This document shows positions 22,281 through 33,000 of a stretch of DNA of 64,000 nt, piece after piece; position 1 is the first letter of the stretch, and each line of letters starts with the position of its first letter. A program made the translations under genes and the position numbers. This stretch comes from Malus domestica. Its lineage: Eukaryota > Streptophyta > Magnoliopsida > Rosales > Rosaceae. The stretch spans positions 29,374,501 through 29,438,500 of the forward strand of contig NC_091664.1 in the NCBI RefSeq assembly GCF_042453785.1, given 5' to 3'. Under the pieces are notes generated by a model, which worked only from the letters and a program-made list of their open reading frames with translations, was not told the DNA's origin and did no database searches.

Positions 22281-24722
22281 TCACCAGTAATCATTGCAAG
22301 AGCATTTCCCATCGACAAAGTGATGGAAACGATTGGCATCTCTCACAATAAGTTCCCTCCTCACTATCTTGGATATATATTTAGTCACATTGTGACAGTC
22401 AACACACACACGCAGATTCTTGGTGATCCTAATCAAGCTTCCCGCCGGCGTGTTTAAAAGTCCGAATGCAATGGCTAATCTCTCACTATGTCCCCATAGC
22501 AACCTGACCTTCATCGGCTCATCCACGTCACGAAGAACACAACTTGTATCCGGGACATAACCAGAAGCCTCCACTGCTGCTCTTAAATCCTCTAAATGCT
22601 GATATATCTCTGCCCAATTCGGATGAGAGTTGTCTCCTGCAAAAAATGTATGAACCTGGTTTCCGACTTCAATCAAGCTATAACCCGGTATTTTTCTGAG
22701 TCCCCTTGTCCTCATGAGGTTTCGGATATAATTTACAGCATCCCAGCTCCGTGCTTGAGCATAAATGTTTGATATCACAACATAAATTGAAGGATTCATG
22801 GAATCTATACAAAGTAATCTATCTGCTGTCTTTATACCAATATCAATGTTCTTGTGAGCCTGACATCCATTCAGCAATGCTTCAAGAACAGAACTTCCTG
22901 GTTTGAAAGGCATTTGTTTAATCAATGCCTCGGCTTCGTCAAGTCTGCCTGCTCGGCATAAAAGATCCACAAAACTAGCATAGTGTTTTTCAGTCAGCCT
23001 AATGCCACTGTCTCTCTCCACGCTGTGGAATAATTCGATACCCTCTTCCACAAGTCCAGAGTGATTACAAGCAGTTAGAAGAGAAAGAAGGGAGGTTCCA
23101 TTTGGCTTATACCCCTCCTCCTTCATTCTTCTATAGATACCAAGAGCTTGCAGTCCATATCCGTGAATACCGTAGCTAGTTATCATAGAATTCCATAGGA
23201 TAACATCTCTACAAAAGGCGCCATTTTCAAATGTTCTCTCAGCATACTTTATTTTTCCACACTTCGCATACATGTCAATCAAGGCTGTCATGGTAACTAC
23301 ATCAACTTCATGCCCATTCCGGATCAAATGAGCATGAACACTCCTGCCTTTCTTCAGAGAGCCCAAATGTGAACAGGAATGGACTAAACTAACAAGAGTT
23401 ACTGAATTAGCAGCAATTCCCTCTTCTCGCATCTGACTAAACAGTTTCAAGGCTTCTTCTGCATGCCCATTTTGCGTCAATCCTACCAGCATGGCCGTCC
23501 ATGTAATCACGTTCTTCTCTTTCATTCTATCAAAGACAAATGTTGCTTGCTTTATTGCACCACATTTAGAGTACAAATCAACAATGGCAGTAGACAAAAT
23601 AGGATTTGGATCAAAACCCATCCTAAAAACACAACAATGCAGGATTTTCCCAGTTTCCAAATCAGCTGTTTGAGAACATCCCTGAACAAGACTCACCATG
23701 GTTCCCGAATCAAACCTACCACCATCTGTGACCAATCTGTGGAAGAAACCAAAAGACTCGTGTACCAGACCATTTTGAATGCACCCCGATATCATGACAT
23801 TCCACGAAACCAAACTTCTGATGGGCATTGTCTCAAAAACAGAAAAGGAACTTCGCATGTCACCCATATTACTATACATATCCACCAGCGAGGTATGTAG
23901 TAAAACCTCATTACCCATTCCCAGTCTAACTATGCATCCATGAACACATTTTGCAAGCTTGAAATCCCCACTTTTAATGCAAACTTGAATCAAGCTTAAC
24001 ATAGTAACCAGACTTGGCTTAACCCCACAACTACACATTTCTATGAACATATCAACTGCCTTACTAAACTGACCAGATTGCACATAGCCACCAATCATGG
24101 AATTCCAACAAACAACATCTCTTTCGGGCATCCTATCGAAAAACCTTTGCGCGCAATCAATCTTATCAAACTTCACCAAGAAATGAATCATTGAACTCCC
24201 CAGGAATCGATCACTTTCAATTCCTTTATCCACAGCTCTCTTAATAACTTCCATCCCCCTTCTGTAATCCAATAAGCCCATGCACGCCTTGAGCGCATAA
24301 TTACACGTATAACTATCAATCTCCAAATGACAAGAACCCATCAAACTAAACAACTCAAGGCTCTCATTGTACCTCTCTTTTCTCAAATACCCATAAACCA
24401 TGGCATTGCATAGAATGGTTTCTGGTTGAGGAAATTGATCGAACACTTGGCGGGCATCATCCAAACTTCCCAAATCCGAGTACGCTTTAACGAGCTTTGT
24501 ACCCAGAATTTGTTCATTAGATATAGAATTAATGATGATCTGAGCATGAATGGATTTGACCCAGATAAGGTTTTGTGCAAATTGTTTTAAGAGTGACGAG
24601 AATTCGTGAACATTTGCAGAAGAATAAGAATAAGAAGCGTAGGCTGAGAAGGAAGACGAGGGGCTGAGATTGAAGGGTATTTTGGGAAATAATCCGTGGA
24701 TATGGAGGAACAGATTACGCAT
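22281..24722 (-). CDS. PPR protein, PLS class with E/E+ and DYW deaminase domain
   Basis: Intronless, 813 aa, as usual for plant PLS-class PPR genes. The N-terminus (MRNLFLHIHGLFPKIP, then Ser/Tyr-rich) looks like an organellar transit peptide. Tandem P, L and S repeats run from about residue 45 to 600, with recurrent 'VxWNxMIxGxxxNG' and 'ALIDMYAKCGxIxxA' modules. The E/E+ region covers about 600-715 (SIYVVISNIYAQARSWDAV, IPGYSLIEVGNQVHTFFAGD). The DYW domain keeps the deaminase signature: HSE at 745-747, CxxC at 773-776, a second metal site ending CSC, and the terminal DYW tripeptide. These proteins are C-to-U RNA editing factors in mitochondria or chloroplasts; the target site cannot be read here. 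All catalytic residues are intact. Confidence 0.96.
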   Translation of the reverse strand: MRNLFLHIHGLFPKIPFNLSPSSSFSAYASYSYSSANVHEFSSLLKQFAQNLIWVKSIHAQIIINSISNEQILGTKLVKAYSDLGSLDDARQVFDQFPQPETILCNAMVYGYLRKERYNESLELFSLMGSCHLEIDSYTCNYALKACMGLLDYRRGMEVIKRAVDKGIESDRFLGSSMIHFLVKFDKIDCAQRFFDRMPERDVVCWNSMIGGYVQSGQFSKAVDMFIEMCSCGVKPSLVTMLSLIQVCIKSGDFKLAKCVHGCIVRLGMGNEVLLHTSLVDMYSNMGDMRSSFSVFETMPIRSLVSWNVMISGCIQNGLVHESFGFFHRLVTDGGRFDSGTMVSLVQGCSQTADLETGKILHCCVFRMGFDPNPILSTAIVDLYSKCGAIKQATFVFDRMKEKNVITWTAMLVGLTQNGHAEEALKLFSQMREEGIAANSVTLVSLVHSCSHLGSLKKGRSVHAHLIRNGHEVDVVTMTALIDMYAKCGKIKYAERTFENGAFCRDVILWNSMITSYGIHGYGLQALGIYRRMKEEGYKPNGTSLLSLLTACNHSGLVEEGIELFHSVERDSGIRLTEKHYASFVDLLCRAGRLDEAEALIKQMPFKPGSSVLEALLNGCQAHKNIDIGIKTADRLLCIDSMNPSIYVVISNIYAQARSWDAVNYIRNLMRTRGLRKIPGYSLIEVGNQVHTFFAGDNSHPNWAEIYQHLEDLRAAVEASGYVPDTSCVLRDVDEPMKVRLLWGHSERLAIAFGLLNTPAGSLIRITKNLRVCVDCHNVTKYISKIVRRELIVRDANRFHHFVDGKCSCNDYW

Positions 24723-24899
24723 GAAGAAGAAGAAGATGGAAAAAACGCGGGAAATTTAACGGTTCTGAGCAGAAGCTCCCTCTTTGTTTCAAACTATAAA
24801 AACGGTACCTGAATAGAACTAATATGAAATACACAAAACATTTTGGGGTCAATCCAGAAATAGTGAAAACTTGTAATGTCATTTTCTACCCCATAGAAG

Positions 24900-25046
24900 G
24901 ACGAAATAGTAAGGGTAGTTTGCATGAGACTACGAGTTATCGGAGTCGTTGAGCAGCAAGGATTTCCGGTGGGAAGAGCTGAGAACTCAGATAGAAAACG
25001 ACCCGTCGTTTCCCAAATATTTCAGGTGGATGCAAAAAAGCGAGGT
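24900..25046 (+). pseudogene. Exon-like fragment without usable start, head-to-head with the PPR gene
   Basis: From 24928 a frame reads DYELSESLSSKDFRWEELRT then QIENDPSFPKYFRWMQKSE and reaches a donor-like GAG|GTAAAT at 25047. It has normal protein-like composition. The nearest ATG (24924) is out of frame by one base and an in-frame TGA precedes the segment, which looks like a start lost by a single-base change. I do not recognise the family. No matching downstream exon is found before the transposon at 25253. It could be the first exon of a broken gene. Confidence 0.35.
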
Positions 25047-25252
25047 AAATAGTATGCACTGCTGTGTACAATATACGTTGTCTGACCCTTGCAAGCGGAG
25101 AGCCTTATTGTCTTGGGTCACCCTTTTAGTGGAAAACTGATGGTTTACTTTCGCTTGTTCTAATTGCTAATCTCTAATCTCTACGTTCGCTCGGCATGAA
25201 TTTAAAATCTTCTATCAATAAGCAGAATTGCTACATACTTGCTGCATGTAAT

Positions 25253-25927
25253 CAGGGCCGTCTTTGAGATTTTGGAGGCCTTGTGCGAAATTTGTAAAAA
25301 GGGTCATCCTTAAGATAGTTTTAAGTTTTAAAAAAGTATGACAATATATTAATACTAGAAAACATTCACTTAAATTAAAACAAAGCCACTTAGTACTAGA
25401 CGAATTTGAACCACATTATTGTTAGCTCACTCTCCCACACTCTTAGCATAGATAATATTGTTTGTTCAAAAAAAAAATTCAAAACAAACTTTAGCACTCA
25501 CTGATTGCATATTTACAAATATCCTTAATGATAAGTAAAAAGAACTACAAATATAACCTTCACTAAATAATCAAAAATAGTTTTATTTTAAACAGCCAAA
25601 CATGAAAGAAAAAGAAAACATCAAACCTCTAACTTTAAAGTTTCACTTGAATGTATAAATTTGTTATATAATAAAATTAAGAAACTGCCGCTATTCAGGG
25701 TGTTATTATTGACACTCAAAATATCTCATTGTACTCCAAGTCTTTATATTTAGAAAGAAAAAAAAAACTCTTATAAGGATTGCATAATGCGGTATAAAAT
25801 GCTAATAAAAACAATTTTTTTAAATTAGAACATTATTACATGATGTTAGATGGCAAAAATTTAGGGGTCCCTTCAAATTTGGAGCTTGTACGACTACACA
25901 TTTCGCTCCTCCTCAACGCCGCCTCTG
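25253..25927. mobile_element. hAT-like non-autonomous element (~675 bp)
   Basis: It starts CAGGGCCGTCTTTGAGATTT and ends in an imperfect inverse (CTCAACGCCGCCTCTG). CAGGG-type termini with GGCC are typical of plant Ac-like hAT elements. The interior is AT-rich with no transposase. Flanks CATGTAAT and TGTACAAT may be a decayed 8-bp duplication. Confidence 0.55.
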
Positions 25928-27751
25928 TGTACAATGAAGCAAGAAGCATTTAAAATGGCCTTGGAGTTGCTGGTTAGCTGCAGCCAGCATGTCATTGTCA
26001 ACCGATGTGATCATATGAAATTTTCAAATCGAAACCAAGTTATGTAGTGACTGTACTTTTTTTAACCTTCGTTTCCATCGTAGTTGATCAAAATGCATTC
26101 TGTAGTGTGAAATCGTAGGTTTTGTTTCTGCTTTCATCTCCTTGCCTTCGTGGTTTACGCTGACCAAAATATTTACGAATTAGTTCTTTGGTTTGATCCT
26201 TGTGACTTACTTTGATTATTCCACAAGGAGTTTCTAGCATAACATAATAAATAACTAATAAAATCCTTAGATCGCATCAAGTTTTCAGTTATCTTGGCAT
26301 TTATCCGGTGCAAATGACACTGTCATACTTCTAACATCAAACACGAAACGAAGATTTGCCAGCTGAAACGCCCCTAAGAGACTCGGTCCTGTGTCACAAA
26401 TAGGCATTATACCGAGGCACTTCAAGATTCCCTCGGGTTCTGATGCACTTCAAGACTCCCTCGGTTCTTCCATTGCGGAAACAGTTGAAAGAATCATATT
26501 CCTGCCAATCCATGGATTTCGACCTCCTTTGTTGTCTTTCCTTGACTGAAAAGTTTTCTTCTGGTAAGACTAGACTAACTTCCGCTACAAGATAAACTGC
26601 GTAGTCATTCGATTCCAGTAAATGTACGTAGAATCAAGTTTTGATGTCCATTAAGTAGTTGCAGTGGGTGATTCCCACGGAACTGTGAGAATTCACAAAA
26701 GCATGCAGTTATTAAAACTTTCTGTCGAATCTAAGACTACGCCTTTATAATAAGGCTGAAGAATCATGTTCTGTTCATACAACGGATTGAGACCTCCACC
26801 AACCAAATGATATTCCCTCTGTACTGAATTCCAAATGCACTAAAAACTTCGGTCCAATCTTGATAACAAGTTTACGTGCTTTAGAGATATTTTCGAATAC
26901 GTTCATGTGAAGGATGGGAAGAGGATGACAACAAATCAAAAACCATTGCTAGCTTGGTCCAGCAAAACACCATATTCCAAACAACATCGCGCACTACTCA
27001 AATAGTCTCCATTCTGGGGTTGATTTTGCGTGAGGTTAGGAGCTCGGCTTCTTGCTATTTCAGCCATCATGTGATGCCTCTCCTTGAGGATGAAATTCTT
27101 TAGGAAGAGGAGTATCGATCGGTGTGGCAGTGAGCATATACAGAAGGAAGGTTGTGTCTTGGTGCAGGCAGATTTGGCAATATGTCATCAGTAGAGGTTT
27201 AGTTACAGATTCATATATTTGGTTGTGTACTGGATCTACAATAAGGGAAATGATTTCCTCATGTCAAAAATAAACGGGCGCATAGGAGAGAAAAATGGTC
27301 TGCAGAAATCACTTTCGGTGCATTAAATGTACTTTACGACGAGGAAATTCCCTTGTCTTGCCTTCAACATCTATAATATTTTTCTCCATCTTACAATAGA
27401 GGGAAGCGAACCCGTTGCCTACCCTTATCCTAATCAATTTTCCAACAACTCTCACTACTTGAGCTAACCCGAAGGGTGATCGTAATTACTTAATAAAAGG
27501 AAAAAAAAAAAAGGAAAAACGAATTCACGAAATTACTACAAAGCTTATTTTATTACTTGGTTCACAAGGCATACATGCCATCAATACAGATTACAAAGAG
27601 TACACTTCCATGTCTTACCATGAAACTAAACAGAAGCAGAAACACACAAACAGATAGAGTGGCTAGGTTATACCGATCCAACAGAAGAAAATGACGCAAG
27701 AAACGCATACAACGAAGTAGAAGCATAAAGTCTTAATTAGCATCACATATT
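25928..27751. other. Intergenic, partly a diverged copy of the 28.7-29.6 kb flank
   Basis: No gene is supported. Short blocks in 26430-27010 recur in the same order upstream of the gene at 27752-28531: AAAGAATCATATTC with a CCATGGATT/CCATAGATT block, AGAATCATGTTCTG, TAGAGATATT and TTCTGGG-TGATTTT. The rest is unremarkable AT-rich sequence. 27500-27750 is the probable 3'UTR of that gene. Confidence 0.45.
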
Positions 27752-28531
27752 TTACTTGTAGGAATATTTGTCCTTGGGCTTTGAACTCTCCGTCAAGTAG
27801 TGCAGGGCTCTCTCCATGTCATCCATTGGCATGCTGAGCCTGCCATCCCCTCGAACTGGACGTGCAGCCGCCAGTAGTGATCCACGGTTTGGCTTAGCGC
27901 TGTGGCCACTACCGTTAGCTATCATGTTAATTGCTGTTCCCATGGCACCACTGTTATGTTTGCGGTTGTGTGGGTTGTCATCATAGTTGTCGTACCTAGC
28001 GGTGTTGGAATGTTTGTACGGCTTGTTGGTGCTGTACTGATCACTGTAATCACCATATCCTGGAGGCCTATTGTATCCACTTTGATTAGGGTAGCTGCCA
28101 TAAGTTCTTGCTGGCTCAATGGTCTGTCGTGGAGGGCTCGAAGGCCTGATACTCCAGTTGTCTCCGGTGGCAGCATAGCCGTAATTTCCACCTGGGGGAG
28201 AGCCATGCCTGTATGAAGTTAACAAAGGTGAGTCAACACGTTCAGTAATAATCGTCTCCTGTTTTGTAACGTAGCTCCCAGCAGGTTGTGCAATGGTTGT
28301 GCGTCGAGTTCGGTCAGCATCACCTATAGTTGTGCGGAACTCGTCGGTTTCAGCGTACCTTGTTTGGCCCCACTCGTTGGTGTACGGTCTTACCCCGTTG
28401 CTTCCGGTGGTGTAGGCTGGTCCGGTGGAGTAGGCGGGTCCGGTGGAGTAAGCTGGTCCGGTGGAGTAGCCTTGTCCGGTGGAGTAAGCTGGTCCGGTAG
28501 AGTAGCCTGGTCCATGACGGTAGCTAGTCAT
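27752..28531 (-). CDS. Tyr/Gly/Pro-rich repeat protein of unknown function
   Basis: A single-exon reading frame of 259 aa from the ATG at 28531. The same frame is open further upstream, but only through a (CA)n microsatellite, so the earlier start is rejected. Residues 10-50 are seven tandem hexapeptides of the form (P/G)(A/G)YSTG, encoded by an 18-bp minisatellite at about 28402-28513. The motif TSYRHG at the N-terminus recurs near residue 108 (TSYRHGSPPGG). The middle is rich in Tyr, Asn, Ser and Pro and lacks Cys; a conserved-looking C-terminus reads DDMERALHYLTESSKPKDKY. No signal peptide or membrane segment is seen. The composition suggests an intrinsically disordered protein. I do not recognise a functional family. 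Codon use and frame length argue that it is real. Confidence 0.7.
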   Translation of the reverse strand: MTSYRHGPGYSTGPAYSTGQGYSTGPAYSTGPAYSTGPAYTTGSNGVRPYTNEWGQTRYAETDEFRTTIGDADRTRRTTIAQPAGSYVTKQETIITERVDSPLLTSYRHGSPPGGNYGYAATGDNWSIRPSSPPRQTIEPARTYGSYPNQSGYNRPPGYGDYSDQYSTNKPYKHSNTARYDNYDDNPHNRKHNSGAMGTAINMIANGSGHSAKPNRGSLLAAARPVRGDGRLSMPMDDMERALHYLTESSKPKDKYSYK

Positions 28532-28605
28532 TGCTTCAAGTTTGGAAGTACCTGTGTGAATTTTTTTTCTTCTGATTACTTGGATTGTCGAAGCTTTTAT
28601 ATATG

Positions 28606-28612
<7 letters not shown>

Positions 28613-28657
<45 letters not shown>
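28613..28657. repeat. (GT)n microsatellite upstream of the repeat-protein gene
   Basis: About 22 GT units preceded by an alternating TATATATG stretch, 80-130 bases upstream of the ATG at 28531, so in the 5'UTR or core promoter. Confidence 0.92.
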
Positions 28658-28659
<2 letters not shown>

Positions 28660-29640
28660 GGACAGACACTTCCAAGATTCCATTCAAATTATTCCATCGC
28701 AAAACTGTTAAAGAATCATATTCTGTTGACCCATAGATTGTGACCCCCCATTAACTTCCCTTGAAAAAAAAGAGAGAGATGGGTAGCAAAACTTGGTTGG
28801 ACACCCATATCACCAATAAGAACTTACATGTTACTAGGACGTCAATGTGACATATTCCAAATTAATCACACAACACGATATAAACAAGTTAAAAACATAT
28901 GGTGACACATGACAAACTTAAAATACTAACACATTTGCGTCTTAGTTGCATGTAAGTCTCTCTCGATATCATCATACTCAGAAGTTGGAACTTTTGGCCT
29001 TAATACTCTTCCCCTGAAGAGAAACATCAAGAATCAAAGCTTAACCCTTTTGCCCAAATGCAGATTCTCTGCCTTATCAAATTATCTCAAAGTATCTGCA
29101 GAATCATGTTCTGAGTTCCAAAGGCACTCAACTTAATTCTCTCATTTTTTAAGTCTAAGATGAAGGAGAATATAGGGGAAAAAAGGCAACTACTTTACAT
29201 CCTTTAGAGATATTATTCAGTACTTTCATTTCCTGTTGGGTATACAAATCTGAGAGATATTATTCAGTACTTTCATTTCCTGTTGGTTATACAAATCTGA
29301 CACACCCAAAAAAGAAAAATAGCATATGTTTCCGTCTTGAGAACTTACATGCAATCAGGACGTCAAAGTGGCAATATTCTAGGTCAATCAAACATTATCA
29401 TGTGGATGTGGGCAAAGTAACACACATGGCGACGCTTGATAGGCCTAGGATACTGCTATCTTCGATCTCAAACAGAAGGTTAGCGTGTTCCTGCTACTTA
29501 CATATGCTAAAATCTGACCCAAATTTTTTCAAACAATCTTCAATTCTGGGACTGATTTTTCATCCCCGGAGAAGAAATCAAATATCCCAGTTTCAGTAGT
29601 AAACCTATAAGAACTTGTTCGTCACGCGAATTATAATTTC
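28658..29640. other. Upstream flank of the repeat-protein gene
   Basis: AT-rich sequence with a 47-bp tandem duplication at 29207-29300 and blocks similar to 26.4-27.0 kb. No coding region is supported. Confidence 0.5.
29207..29300. repeat. Two-copy 47-bp tandem duplication
   Basis: The unit GAGATATTATTCAGTACTTT... is followed by an almost identical second unit starting at 29254, with a single G/T difference seen (GTTGGGTATAC against GTTGGTTATAC). Confidence 0.9.
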
Positions 29641-29659
29641 CAACGGATAATATCACTAT

Positions 29660-29824
29660 AAAGATCGTACCCAGTGCACAAGGCTCCCGCTTTACGCAGG
29701 GTCTGGGAGAGGTGAATGTCAGCTAGCCTTACCCCCATTTATGGAGAGGCTGCTCCCAAGTCTTGAACCCGAGACCTACCGCTCATGGGCGAAGGCACTT
29801 GCCATCGCACCAAGTGCGAGCTCT
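29660..29824 (-). mobile_element. tRNA-derived SINE (Au-like) with 18-bp target duplication
   Basis: On the minus strand the element reads from a tRNA-like head (AAGTGCCTTCGCCCATGAGC, box A region) through a box B-like GGTTCAAGACT to a tail GTGCACTGGGTACGATCTTT. This resembles the Au SINE family of plants. The 18-mer AACGGATAATATCACTAT flanks it exactly on both sides (29642-29659 and 29825-29842). The perfect duplication implies a fairly recent insertion. Confidence 0.88.
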
Positions 29825-30024
29825 AACGGATAATATCACTATGAAATCATAAAATTCCTCATGTTTCTTCTCAGAGTTTCAGACCCCAATTTCAAGTTTT
29901 CTTGCGACACAAGATTCGGCAGAGGGAAAAAGACAGAAGATGCTTTTCTTTATTACACAAACATCTTCCACGGAAAAATATTTACACTATAAACAAGAAG
30001 AACGTATCCAACAAAATCAAATTT

Positions 30025-33000
30025 TCAAGGCTCAAATGTTGGAACTTCCTCTAGATGGTGATACATTGCCCGATATATTGTTCTGTCGAAAACATTCCTG
30101 TAAGGATCCTCCTCCCGCTTTTTAATTAAGTACGCTAAACTGTTTTCAATGTCTGATTGTATCTGCAGGTACAATTCCTTTGCGTTTTCTTTGTCTTTCA
30201 GGATCTCTTTCTTTCCCTTTGTTTCGATGGGCTTCCCAAACAAACAGTAATACCGTCCTGGTATCTTCGGTAGAATCCCTGGAAAAAAGGGTTGTACGTT
30301 GGCAACCTCCCCACTCGACTCATCCCTATAAACCAGAAAACCTTAAAACTCAGTCTAACAATTTGAGACCATTAAGATTTAGAGTTGGGAGAACACGAAA
30401 ACAATAAGACGGAGGATAATTACCTTATTTTTATGGATTCAAGATTAGCGTCTTTGAGATAGTTACTCACCACTGGGATATTCATTAGGTCCTTGTGGTC
30501 AAGAACCAACTGCCAGATCCAACATAAGAACCGAAATATAATGTTAACTGAAAGTTAAGCTCAAAAGTAAAAGGAAGGCATGGCATTGTGACATTATCTG
30601 TTTTCCGAAAAGGAAAAAACAAAGAGTGGTATCGGAAGAAAATAATTATAAGGCGTGTCAGTATTGAAAGCTATAGGCGACCGAGATTTCATAAACTTAT
30701 CATACGCTATGAAAAGAGGTGCATATTTTGCTAAGAAAACTTTTGGGAAGAACAGTAACACAAGCTTACTTCTAGCATGTCATCTTCTCCTACAGCCGCA
30801 AATGGTACAATTGTGGCCCCAAAGTGTGCAGCCATTCTCACAAATTCGGGTTGGTCAGGCCAGAATAACTTGTATTCTTCACCCTGCCAATTATAGAAAC
30901 ACCAAAAGGCATGGGAAACCAAAACTATAACAGATAAATTACCAACAAGAATGAAGTGTGTTTGTAAAATCCATTGCACACGCATTTAAAACATACAAAA
31001 TGCCAGATCGAAAACTAAGTTCTTGGAATCTTGGCTCACCTTGTTATGGAGAGACTCACGTGCACCACCAGGATAGAGCAGAACATGAGATTTTATTGCA
31101 AGCAATTTGAACAGGTTTTTTGCTGCGACAGGTACTGCGCCGAATAGTTTGAGAAAGTCAAATTGGGCCAAGTTCCCGTACTTGCCCCAAAACAACGCTG
31201 GATGTGCTACTCCACGAATGATTATGCTCTTCTCTCTTAAAAATTCTTCAACTAAAGGATAAACTTCCAATCCCAATATGTTGTGATTACCAACAAGTAA
31301 GACAGGTCCTTCATCTGGAACTCCAGCAAGACCTCTCACTATCTTCCCATCTTCCAATGTTGAGAGCATTACGGAAGCAGTATATGGGCGTAATAACCTG
31401 ACATTCATGTATTTCAGTATCAGCTCTGGCCCCAAATCAACAAATATGTTAATGGATGCAACTTAGCGGGGTCCGGGTTAGGTGCAAGTGAAACCCATAC
31501 ATGATGCAATTATACTGCAAATACATTTTGGAACTAACATGCCTGGAAATCTGCAACACAGAATACGAAACAAACAAATGTAAGAAGAGTATGAAGTGTT
31601 GAACTGAATTACCCGAATTGTTCATCACATGTATGTTTGAATTCCCACATACTAGGAGGAAGAAAATCTGAGACATAATCATGCTTCCTAGAACGACGGT
31701 ATTTGTATGTGCCTTTTATAACCGACATCAAATTAACGCCATCTTCCTGTAATATGACAATAGAGCACATCCAATCACATTAGCGTCTTCACAAGTCAAT
31801 GGCATCCAAAAAGGTAAAGCTTATATTACACAGGAACAGCAAAGTATAGCAAAATTTACATCAAAGCAAACAAAATTGTTGTCACAGTAATAGTGTCTAG
31901 TGTCCATTGTCAAATGGGAAATTGATATCCCAAGAGAGTTCTTGAAGCCAAAACTCAATCTTTATTCTTTAACTAGAGATTTTATCCGACTTGGGAATTA
32001 ATAAAAGGTGTCGAGTTCAAGGAACAGATTCAACAATATTCAAGAAAAGAAATAAAACTGTGTACTAAATTCATATCCAGAAATGCACCTTGGTTATTAA
32101 TTTAAAGTTAATGTTATTAACCATTATCCAACAGACAAATTGAAGCCAACTTAAAGATAAAATTCACCATCATCAGTCCAATGTGTTGCACACTTACATC
32201 TACGCGGTTTAAACAAAATCATTAAGGGCATCAATTTCGCAATGTGATAAACACGTCATTACACTTGTCATCGATGATGACAGCTAACAGAAAATTCAGT
32301 AGCATTGCACCAGACTTGAAATATGCAGACATATTTTAACTTACTAGTAATAGAGTATGTCCATTGTCATTGCAGTGTCGTACTGTACAATTCTGTAATG
32401 AACGTGCCAGTCGCTCTGCTTCATCTCGACTTGGAACCATGTTATCTTTGCCACTGAAATGCCAACACATGATTTTTACTATAAAAAATTAAAAAATCAA
32501 ATGTATATACAATTTTACAATGATCATTTTTAATGCGAACAAGAGAGAACCACAATGAGTATAGTGAATATTAACCTAGCCAACACTAGCACTTCAGCTT
32601 TAACAGCATGGAGACGGGAATTTGCATAAGCAGCAGCTGACTTGAGCAGCTTCAGCTTCCAAAGAAGAGTGTCCCTCGGTATAATATCAGCCAAAGACTG
32701 AGATGGAAATGATAGAAGTAAGTAAATATTGAAAATAAGGTAGAATCCACTCATGTAGACATTTCAATGAAGTTCAAGAAAAGGAATTGAAAGCACTTCT
32801 TACAGAGAGATATGGTAGCAAATCAGTCAAATTGCGTGACATTTGTGTCAACTTTAAACTGGAAGGAAGTCTATTTTCTATGTTAACCGTCGCCATTTTT
32901 GTTGGATCACCTGATGGAAAGAAGGTTAAAGTCGTGACATCAGAATTCTTGTATTTGGCAGTGGAAAACGTAGGGGCTTGAAACTGCAAACAGTTGTTTC

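Noticed and set aside
28532-28702. Upstream extension of the repeat-protein frame (poly His-Thr)
   Set aside because: It is only the (CA)n microsatellite in frame; the first Met with sensible context is at 28531.
29660-29824. tRNA gene
   Set aside because: The tRNA-like part is only the head of a SINE, lacks a closed cloverleaf and is flanked by a target duplication.
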